Assembly: GCA_964057225.1 (NCBI GenBank)
Contig: OZ059896.1
Location: 12,136,501-12,200,500 of the forward strand
Reading direction: 5' to 3'
Length of the DNA: 64,000 nucleotides
From: Auanema rhodensis
Taxonomy: Eukaryota > Nematoda > Chromadorea > Rhabditida > Rhabditidae
Of this stretch, positions 41,557 through 51,700 are shown one piece after another (within the stretch, counting starts at the first letter, position 1; every line of letters begins with the position of its first letter). The translations under genes and the position numbers were made by a program. The notes below the pieces were generated by a model. The model saw only the letters and a program-made list of their open reading frames with translations, was not told where the DNA came from and ran no database searches.

Positions 41557-44500
41557 TATTTCTACCACGAATTCATAACTTCATTTTTTAAATTTTTGAT
41601 CATTAAAAAACATTTAAATTTCAATATTGTGATGCTCAAAAACTGAAACAGTTGAATATTTTGTAATTTCTAAACCATTTTACTCTATCGCTTTTATTTA
41701 ATCCCATATTTTAAACAATTTTATATTTCTACCGCTATTTCATAATTTCATTTTTTAAATTTTTAATCATTAAAAAACATTTAAATTTCAATATTGTGAT
41801 GCTCAAAAACTGAAACATTTAAATATTTTGTATTTTCTAAACCATTTCACTCCATCTCTTTCATTTAATTCCATATTTTAAACAATTTTATATTTCTACC
41901 ACGAATTCATAACTTCATTTTTTAAATTTTTGATCATTAAAAAACATTTAAATTTCAATATTGTGATGCTCAAAAACTGAAACAGTTGAATATTTTGTAA
42001 TTTCTAAACCATTTTACTCCATCGCTTTTATTTAATCCCATATTTTAAACAATTTTATATTTCTACCACGAATTCATAACTTCATTTTTTAAATTTTTGA
42101 TCATTAAAAAACATTTAAATTTCAATATTGTGATGCTCAAAAACTGAAACAGTTGAATATTTTGTAATTTCTAAACCATTTTACTCCATCGCTTTTATTT
42201 AATTCCATATTTTAAACAATTTTATATTTCTACCGCTATTTCATAATTTCATTTTTTAAATTTTTAATCATTAAAAAACATTTAAATTTCAATATTGTGA
42301 TGCTCAAAAACTGAAACAGTTGAATATTTTGTAATTTCTAAACCATTTTACTCCATCTCTTTCATTTAATTCCATATTTTAAACAATTTTATATTTCTAC
42401 CACGAATTCATAACTTCATTTTTTAAATTTTTAATCATTAAAAAACATTTAAATTTCAATATTGTGATGCTCAAAAACTGAAACATTTAAATATTTTGTA
42501 TTTTCTAAACCATTTCACTCCATCTCTTTCATTTAATTCCATATTTTAAACAATTTTATATTTCTACCACGAATTCATAACTTCATTTTTAAAATTTTTG
42601 ATCATTAAAAAACATTTAAATTTCAATGTTGTGATGCTCAAAAACTGAAACAGTTGAATATTTTGTAATTTCTAAACCATTTTACTCCATCTCTTTCATT
42701 TAATTCCATATTTTAAACAATTTTATATTTCTACCACGAATTCATAACTTCATTTTTTAAATTTTTAATCATTAAAAAACATTTAAATTTCAATATTGTG
42801 ATGCTCAAAAACTGAAACAGTTGAATATTTTGTATTTTCTAAACCATTTTACTCCATCTATTTTATTTAATCCCACATTTTAAACAATTTTATATTTCTA
42901 CCGCTGTTTCATAAATTCATTTTTTAAATTTTTGATCATTAAAAAACATTTAAATTTCAATATTGTGATGCTCAAAAACTGAAACATTTAAATATTTTGT
43001 ATTTTCTAAACCATTTCACTCCATCTCTTTCATTTAATTCCATATTTTAAACAATTTTATATTTCTACCACGAATTCATAAATTCATTTTTTAAATTTTT
43101 AATCATTAAAAAACATATAAATTTCAATATTGTGATGCTCAAAAACTGAAACATTTAAATATTTTGTATTTTCTAAACCATTTCACTCCATCTCTTTCAT
43201 TTAATTCCATATTTTAAACAATTTTATATTTCTACCACGAATTCATAACTTCATTTTTTAAATTTTTGATCATTAAAAAACATTTAAATTTCAATATTGT
43301 GATGCTCAAAAACTGAAACAGTTGAATATTTTGTAATTTCTAAACCATTTTACTCCATCGCTTTTATTTAATTCCATATTTTAAACAATTTTATATTTCT
43401 ACCGCTATTTCATAATTTCATTTTTTAAATTTTTAATCATTAAAAAACATTTAAATTTCAATATTGTGATGCTCAAAAACTGAAACATTTAAATATTTTG
43501 TATTTTCTAAACCATTTCACTCCATCTCTTTCATTTAATTCCATATTTTAAACAATTTTATATTTCTACCACGAATTCATAACTTCATTTTTTAAATTTT
43601 TGATCATTAAAAAACATTTAAATTTCAATGTTGTGATGCTCAAAAACTGAAACAGTTGAATATTTTGTAATTTCTAAACCATTTTACTCCATCTCTTTCA
43701 TTTAATTCCATATTTTAAACAATTTTATATTTCTACCACGAATTCATAACTTCATTTTTTAAATTTTTAATCATTAAAAAACATTTAAATTTCAATATTG
43801 TGATGCTCAAAAACTGAAACATTTAAATATTTTGTATTTTCTAAACCATTTCACTCCATCTCTTTCATTTAATTCCATATTTTAAACAATTTTATATTTC
43901 TACCACGAATTCATAACTTCATTTTTTAAATTTTTGATCATTAAAAAACATTTAAATTTCAATATTGTGATGCTCAAAAACTGAAACAGTTGAATATTTT
44001 GTAATTTCTAAACCATTTTACTCCATCGCTTTTATTTAATCCCATATTTTAAACAATTTTATATTTCTACCGCTATTTCATAATTTCATTTTTTAAATTT
44101 TTAATCATTAAAAAACATTTAAATTTCAATATTGTGATGCTCAAAAACTGAAACATTTAAATATTTTGTATTTTCTAAACCATTTCACTCCATCTCTTTC
44201 ATTTAATTCCATATTTTAAACAATTTTATATTTCTACCACGAATTCATAACTTCAATTTTTAAATTTTTGATCATTAAAAAACATTTAAATTTCAATATT
44301 GTGATGCTCAAAAACTGAAACAGTTGAATATTTTGTAATTTCTAAACCATTTTACTCCATCGCTTTTATTTAATCCCATATTTTAAACAATTTTATATTT
44401 CTACCGCTATTTCATAATTTCATTTTTTAAATTTTTAATCATTAAAAAACATTTAAATTTCAATATTGTGATGCTCAAAAACTGAAACATTTAAATATTT

Positions 44501-45820
44501 TGTAATTTCTAAACCATTTTACTCCATCTCTTTCATTTAATTCCATATTTTAAACAATTTTATATTTCTACCACGAATTCATAACTTCATTTTTTAAATT
44601 TTTAATCATTAAAAAACATTTAAATTTCAATATTGTGATGCTCAAAAACTGAAACATTTAAATATTTTGTATTTTCTAAACCATTTCACTCCATCTCTTT
44701 CATTTAATTCCATATTTTAAACAATTTTATATTTCTACCACGAATTCATAACTTCATTTTTTAAATTTTTGATCATTAAAAAACATTTAAATTTCAATAT
44801 TGTGATGCTCAAAAACTGAAACAGTTGAATATTTTGTAATTTCTAAACCATTTTACTCCATCGCTTTTATTTAATCCCATATTTTAAACAATTTTATATT
44901 TCTACCGCTATTTCATAATTTCATTTTTCAAATTTTTAATCATTAAAAAACATTTAAATTTCAATATTGTGATGCTCAAAAACTGAAACAGTTGAATATT
45001 TTGTAATTTCTAAACCATTTTACTCCATCGCTTTTATTTAATTCCATATTTTAAACAATTTTATATTTCTACCGCTTTTTCATAATTTCATTTTTTAAAT
45101 TTTTAATCATTAAAAAACATTTAAATTTCAATATTGTGATGCTCAAAAACTGAAACATTTAAATATTTTGTATTTTCTAAACTATTTCACTCCATCTCTT
45201 TCATTTAATTCCATATTTTAAACAATTTTATATTTCTACCACGAATTCATAACTTCATTTTTTAAATTTTTGATCATTAAAAAACATTTAAATTTCAATG
45301 TTGTGATGCTCAAAAACTGAAACAGTTGAATATTTTGTAATTTCTAAACCATTTTACTCCATAGCTTTTATTTAATCTCATATTTTAAACAATTTTATAT
45401 TTCTACCGCTATTTCATAATTTCATTTTTTAAATTTTTAATCATTAAAAAACATTTAAATTTCAATATTGTGATGCTCAAAAACTGAAACAGTTGAATAT
45501 TTTGTATTTTATAAACCATTTTACTTCATATCTTTCATTTAATTCCATATTTTAAACAATTTTATATTTCTACCACGAATTCATAACTTCATTTTTTAAA
45601 TTTTTAATCATTAAAAAACATTTAAATTTCAATATTGTGATGCTCAAAAACTGAAACAGTTGAATATTTTGTATTTTCTAAACCATTTTACTCCATCTAT
45701 TTTATTTAATCCCACATTTTAAACAATTTTATATTTCTACCGCTGTTTCATAAATTCATTTTTTAAATTTTTGATCATTAAAAAACATTTAAATTTCAAT
45801 ATTGTGATGCTCAAAAACTG

Positions 45821-45825
45821 AAACA
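45821..45825. repeat. Target-site duplication of element B (left copy)
   Basis: The left flank ends AAACA and the right flank begins AACAG (54611). By monomer phase the overlap is four bases, AACA (45822-45825 and 54611-54614). A five-base AAACA duplication that lost one A from the run at the right junction is equally possible. Confidence 0.8.
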
Positions 45826-46357
45826 TGTCGTTTTGTCCTCTAGTTGGAGAGCGAATAACGGGCATTTGTGGTTCAGTGGTAGTGGAATATTAGTCCAAGT
45901 AATAGGCAATAGACGCGAGTACAAGAGAAGAGTTTATTATCGGTGATACGAATACAATACGAGTAAACAGAAATAAATTGACGGGAAGATGATAGCGGTG
46001 GCAGGATAATATTGAGACATGATTTAGAAGAATTATTGCGGGTTTATATACTAGGTCCCCGGAAGTGATAGATAATGTATTAATTGTAGAAAGCGAGAGG
46101 AGGGGTCTAAATCCTATGTGATTCATCCCCCTTGCAAGTGGGCGACGGCTATCGCGCCTAAGATCTTGCCTAATGGATCAGATGGCAAAGGGCGATAGGT
46201 GATTCATCGGCAAATCGGCCGTTGGTGACAACTTACAGGATTATCGATTAGATAGTTGAGGATAATGGATAGTACAAAGAGAGGACAATAAAGAAGTACA
46301 ATTGAACTTAAACTAAGGAGGAACACTATTATCACGGGATGAGAGTGCTTCAGCACA
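45826..46357 (-). repeat. 3' LTR of element B
   Basis: 532 bp, identical to 54079-54610 except at 46213. It carries AATAAA at 45933-45938, a TATA box at 46043-46050, the U3 stem-loop at 46149-46198 and the tRNA-Gly-like segment at 45862-45882. It shares family-level differences from the A LTRs (GGTGATACG, GTAAACAG, AATGGATAG). Confidence 0.96.
45933..45938 (-). terminator. Polyadenylation signal in 3' LTR of element B
   Basis: AATAAA on the minus strand, equivalent to 793-798 in copy A and about 110 bases downstream of the TATA position. It is expected to direct 3' end formation of the element RNA. Confidence 0.6.
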
Positions 46358-46381
46358 CTCCGGCCGTCGAGAAGAGAACAT
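46358..46381 (-). other. Gap between stop codon and 3' LTR, expected polypurine tract position (element B)
   Basis: The sequence is identical to 1219-1242 in copy A. In the sense direction it ends CGACGGCCGGAG directly at the LTR. No canonical polypurine tract is visible. Confidence 0.5.
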
Positions 46382-48766
46382 CTATATGGTGATGATCGCC
46401 GCCTGAGTCTTGTTCCTCTTAGTGGGTAGAATTTCTTGTTCCATTTCTTTTCTAGTCTCAGTTTTGTAAAAATCCCTAAGTGATTGATCCATGTGCTGGG
46501 TGAGTTCCTTCAAGCATTCAATCCGTTTCTCTCTTGTGAGCTTCAGAAACGAATCGCATCTTTCTTGTGATCTTTGCAAGACTAGGTTGATTTCGCAGGC
46601 TCTAGTGTTGGCGAGTGACATAGTGAATAGAATGAATACTACTAGGATGTGAGTTTTCCTTGACTTTAGGAGAAGGAGCTGGCGCCAAAAAATGATAAGG
46701 ACGCGGAGGGGAATGAGGAAGATGTAACATGTTGCGGCAGCCATGTAGTGGGCGGTGCCTAGTGCTAGTCTGGTAGCGTATGTTGTAATGATGTAATAGG
46801 AAAAGGTAAAAGCGATTATGGCAATGAGTAGACAGGTTGCTAATGCTTTGTACCATTCCTGATAGATGTTGTAGAAGTGAGTAATGTCGGGCCAAGAAAA
46901 GGTGAAGGCTGTTTCTTGGAGAGACGAGTGATTCCCGAGTATGTAATGAGAGCGTAGGTCTTGAAGTGTGTTGACGTAGTACAGCATTCCTGAGAGGAGG
47001 AATGTGTTTTCTTGTGTTCCGCAGGTGTATGTGCATGTGATCCTAGGTGAGGCTGAGGTGATAGGCAGCTGGATGGAGTTGGTTGTTCCTTGTGGACTGC
47101 ATTGTGTCATGAATGCGGATTCACCACATTGTATAGCTGCCAGAGTTGGTTGAGGTGAAGTACATGTGATACTTGCTTGGGCTCCTCGGTTGCAGTTGTA
47201 ACATCCGGTTAATGGTGAATCCTGAATGTGGCAATGTGTGGAGTCTTGAGATGAGGAAGTGTGGAATTCCCCGTCGATTTTGATGTGGATGACAGTTAAC
47301 ATGTTGCTGTTAATGTTGATCCGTAAGTTTCTTTCCTCGTTCATGATCATGTAAGAGGGTGTTAGCATTGGAATAGCTGATTGTACGTTGGTAAAGGCTG
47401 AGGTGATGGATGTTTCGTGGCACTGGCAGTTGACCTGGTCTTCTGCCGGTGTGCAAACGCAGGTGGGTGTGGCGTTACAGTTCATGTTTATAGCGTCTCT
47501 TCTGCTCGGGCATGAGAGCATGGGTTGTTGATTCCATATAGCTGTTCTTGTAAGGTTGCGGATGAATTTGTGTTGCATCGCAGGTATGACTGGCGGTGAG
47601 AGACTTGTAATAGTTAGCGTGAATGGATATATGTGCTTCGGAACGTCAGAGTATAGAGTGACGTTTTTAGAGATGGTGGTTGATCCGTTTCGGTATGTTA
47701 GGCTGAGGTCCGTTGTAGGTGTCCAAGAGTTGCAGTCGTATACTTCATATATCGAGGTATCAGTCGGCTTCTGGTAGGTCCTGTAGAAAAGACATCCTGA
47801 TGAAGGGTAAAAACATCCGCATCCTATGCCACCACAGGATTCTGTGCAGTGTGTTGTTCCTGGGTACTGGTTAGCTATGTGAAGTTCGCTGACAGTTGAG
47901 TTTGGGGTGATGTTGCTGCATTTTTCTTCTTGGCATGATCCAGTGTGTGGGCATCTTTTGCTGTCTTGTACGTGAGTCTTTGATTCTCTTGTGAAGTAAA
48001 GGGACCGAGTCTCACACTTGTAGTTGGTTTTGATCCACTGTATTCTCAAGAAAGAGATATTGTCTTGATTGTTTGATAATGTGAGGCAGGCTTCTTGAGT
48101 GTATGGACTGATGTTGAGATTATGCGTGGTTTGTATGTGGCATTTCTCTTGGATGCAAGTGGACTGTTCGGAGGATGTGATCGCGAGTTCTTGGCATGAG
48201 AAGGTGACTTGTATCAAACTCATCAGAGCTAGGAGTGGTATGGCTGATTTGTGCGGCCTCGGTTGACGTGTGTGTCGGATCGTCTTGATTATGGTCATTA
48301 TGATGGTGGTGCATAATCGTATCCAAAGTCGGATTGGTTTTCCTATGACCCATGGTGTGTATAGAATGCCGTAGCATAAGGCTGTGAGCATGTATGTAAG
48401 AAATGTGAGAAGTAGCATTGATGTCCATGGCCAGCAAGATGGATTGAAAAGTGTAGCAGTGCAGAAGGTGCATGTGACAGTGGAGCAGAAATGTACCGCT
48501 GGGCATGTGATCATCATGTGATGAATTCTGGAATTGTGTTGGAAGGTCCAGCTTACGTCGTAGTTGGTTAGGATGTCCGCTGGGGGAAATATAAGGTTTC
48601 CATCGTGGCTGTTGTTATAGCATGTGTTGTGGATGCATACTTGTTGATTGTTTGTAGAGATTCCTTGAATTTGAACTCCTTGGTAGTTGCAAGATATTGT
48701 TGGTGTGGCCGAGATGATGGGTAGAAGTATTGAGAATATTGATAGAAAGGTGAATAGGTTTGTTCT
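46382..48766 (-). other. Envelope-like region of element B (phlebovirus Gn/Gc-like)
   Basis: Same organisation as in copy A: internal signal-like stretch, Gn-like part, second signal-like stretch, Gc-like part with the GCGCFYPSSGC loop (47780-47833 for the whole motif), C-terminal membrane segments and a charged tail. Five of the nine residue differences from copy A are here (2110, 2183, 2297, 2474, 2529). None removes a cysteine. Confidence 0.77.
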
Positions 48767-51700
48767 TTGTTCTCCGTACCATAATCTAGGTACGTTCCTT
48801 GGATTAGACTGCCTTATTGGTGGGACATCTCTCGAAGGATTAGTGTTTCGTAGTCTTTCAGGAATGTCGTCGTCTGAGAGTTCCAGCGGATGTAGAAGGT
48901 TCACTGGTCGTTTGAGTTCTCTGCCTGATTCTGAAAGAAGCGTGACTTCTCTGGTCTGTCCGTTCTTGTCTGGTGAGATATGTGTGATTTTTCCAATCGG
49001 CCATTTGTACCGAGGTATCGGACTGTCGTTGATAAGTACGTATTGGTCGATTCTTGGCTGTTGATTGGAACCAGCTTTCTTCACCGAGATGTTGTTCTTG
49101 TGGTGTTCTCTTAACTCTTTGAGGTAGAGTTCGATCCATAACTCCCAGAATTTGTTTGTGCGTTGTCTGGAGGAATGGATGGCTTTTTCTGTGTCTGCTC
49201 TTGTTTGTAAGGCAGGGTTGTCGAGGTATTCTTCGTCGTCATCGTCCGAGTGGAATGAAATGTTAAGGTCCAAGTCTTTGTGAATAAAGTCACATGGTCT
49301 GATTATTTCATCTGTTCCTGTGTCGGATCCGATGTATGTGAGTGGGCGAGTGTTGAGTGTTGCTTCACATTCAGCTAAGGTGATTGACAGTTCTTCGCTT
49401 GTTGGTATGTTCTTCATGGTTTTGTGAAGAGAGTCTTTTACTGATCGGATAAGGCGTTCGTAGAATCCTCCTTGCCAGGGGGCGTAAGGTGTTATGTTGT
49501 GCCATTTTATTTTATGGCTGTCACCTGTTTGTGTCGTGTTGGCGATGCTGAACAGTCTGTTTGCCACTTTCTGTCCTAGTTCGAATGTGGTGGCGTTGTC
49601 GCAAGTGATGCTTTCCGGATATCCTCTACGTGCCCATATCTTCCTTAGACAGTTAAGAAATGCTTTTGTGGTAAGGTCTTCTATAACTTCTAAGTGTAGT
49701 AGGCGTGTGACTGTGCAGGTATAGATGCAACCCCATACTTTGTGAGGTTTGTCCTTTACCGTCAGCGGTCCGAAGTAGTCGAGGCCTATGTGTTGGAATG
49801 GTCGGCTTCGGTTGAGTCTTCTGCTGGGTATGTCGCCAGAGGGGGGGTACGTGAATGGTCGGTTGTTCATTCGTTGGCACTCTACGCATCTTCGTATGAC
49901 TGAGATGGTTTGTGAGCGAAGTTGTGGTATCCAGAATTTCTGTCGAACTTCGGCCATGGTGTGTGACGTGCTTTTGTGAAATTGGTTGTGGACGTGTTCG
50001 ATAATTAAGGTGGCTGTCCTTGTTTTGGGTAAGACGATGATAGGAAGTTTTGCACTCTCATCTAGTTCACTATTCTGCATTCGTCCGCGGCTGTGCCAAA
50101 GATGATCTTTCAACAGTGGTCTTAAGTCGTTTCGTTGTGCTGCTGTAAGACGTACGAGTAGGTTGTGTTGATGCAGATGGAGAAGGTTCAGTTCGGCTTC
50201 TTCGTAATGTGTCGGTAGTCGTTTCTCTAACAGCGAATAATTCTCTGCGATCCATTTTTCTTGTGCTTGGATCCATGTGTTGCAGTGTTCTAGCCAGGAT
50301 TCTTCGTATTCTTCAGATGTCCTAGCTGTATTCACTGTGATTTCTGGTTGAGGTAATGAGAAGAGCGGACCATTAATGGCTTTGTCAATTTGTGCTTTGG
50401 GATTCCACCAGAAATGATTTAGTAGCTCGTCTGTTGTGCAACCTCTTGTGGCAATGTCGGCTGGGTTGTCTTTGGTGTTGATGTAACCAAAGTATGTCTT
50501 GATATCCATATCTTCGATTTGGTCGATGTGGTCGTAGATTTCCTTGATTCTGTTTTGTACTAAGACTCCTGTTGTCTTCTGATCAGGTTTTCGTCTTATC
50601 CATGCTAACGTTATTTCTGAGTCCGATAAAAATGTTGTAGACAAGATTTTGATGTTGTCTTTCATTTCTTTGATGATTTTGTTGGTGTTTGTGACACCTA
50701 CTGTGAGAGCTGATATTTCTGCTTTCGGGATGGTGATGTTGGAGTTCTTTGAGTGTAGCTTGGATTTAGCGAAGATCAAGGTAGGTATGCGTGATGTGGC
50801 TGCCAGGAGGTATGTGCAGAATCCTAGGGCTGATCCGCTAGAATCTGTGCAGGTAACTAAGTGGTACTGCTGATTCGGATCTTCTGGTAGGGCTCGTTGC
50901 TGAGTTTTGTTGAAGTTGAAGTTTTCGGCTAGTGTATGCCATGTTTTTTGGTGTTCTTCAGGCAACGTAGTGTCCCAGTCGTAATTCTCTGTCCATAGAT
51001 TCTGTAGGAAGAGTCGTAGTGGGTGTAGGCATGGACTTATCAAACCCATGGGGTCAAAGATCGATGCAATGGCTTGTGTAATACCACGTTTGGTCAGTTT
51101 TGTTTCTGGAAGCTTGGTTTGGATGATCCATTGGTCCGTTTCTGTGTCCCATGGTAATCCAAGAACTTTTGGTTTTGCTGAGGTGTTTTTCTCCTCTAGT
51201 AGTAGGTTTTTGTTGAAGTCCGGACTGTTCGTTATGAATTCTTGTAGTGTCATGTTCATTTCTGCGAATATGTCCTTTGTTTCTTGGTATCCCAGTTTGA
51301 GGTCTTCTTCTGAGTTTGTGGCAAGTAATAGGTTGTCCACGTAAAGGTTCTCTTTAATTTGGTGGGCTAGGAAGTTTTCGTTGCTTCTTTGTTCCAGATG
51401 ATGACGAATTGTGGCTGCGAGGAGAAATGGCGAGGCATTGATTCCAAAGGGAACTCTACAGAAGCGTAGGGTTCTTGTATTTTCGGTGCTCATTGGTTTG
51501 GAGATATCTCTCAGCCAAAAGAATCTTGTAGCGTCACGTTCTGACTCGTGGAGTCTTATTTGAAGAAATGCTTTCTTTACGTCTGCTATCAGTGCCATTT
51601 TCCCGCAGCGGAAGCGTAAAATCATTCCTACTAGTGATGGTAGGATTAGTGGTCCTTGATGGATGACGTCGTTCAGACTGGGTCTGTTCTGGTAGTGTCC

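Larger units (their letters stand above)
9473..45825. repeat. 167-bp AT-rich satellite, central tract with higher-order repeats
   Basis: 36,353 bp of tandem monomers without any gene. The length equals 210 x 167 + 9 x 140 + 23 bp, exactly as required by the monomer phase at each end (position 7 at 9473, position 29 at 45825). Net length change other than the 27-bp deletion is therefore zero. Monomers differ at a few diagnostic sites: CAGTTGAAT or CATTTAAAT; TGTAATTTC or TGTATTTTC; CTCTTTCATTTAATTCC, CGCTTTTATTTAATTCC or CTATTTTATTTAATCCC; CCACGAATTC, CCGCTATTTC or CCGCTGTTTC; TTGATC or TTAATC; CATTTAAAT or CATATAAAT. Their order repeats in larger blocks, listed separately. Every frame is full of stops. 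Confidence 0.97.

Noticed and set aside
9473..45825. CRISPR-like or other prokaryotic repeat array
   Set aside because: Repeats are directly head to tail with no unique spacers, the unit is 167 bp, and the context is a eukaryotic retroelement.
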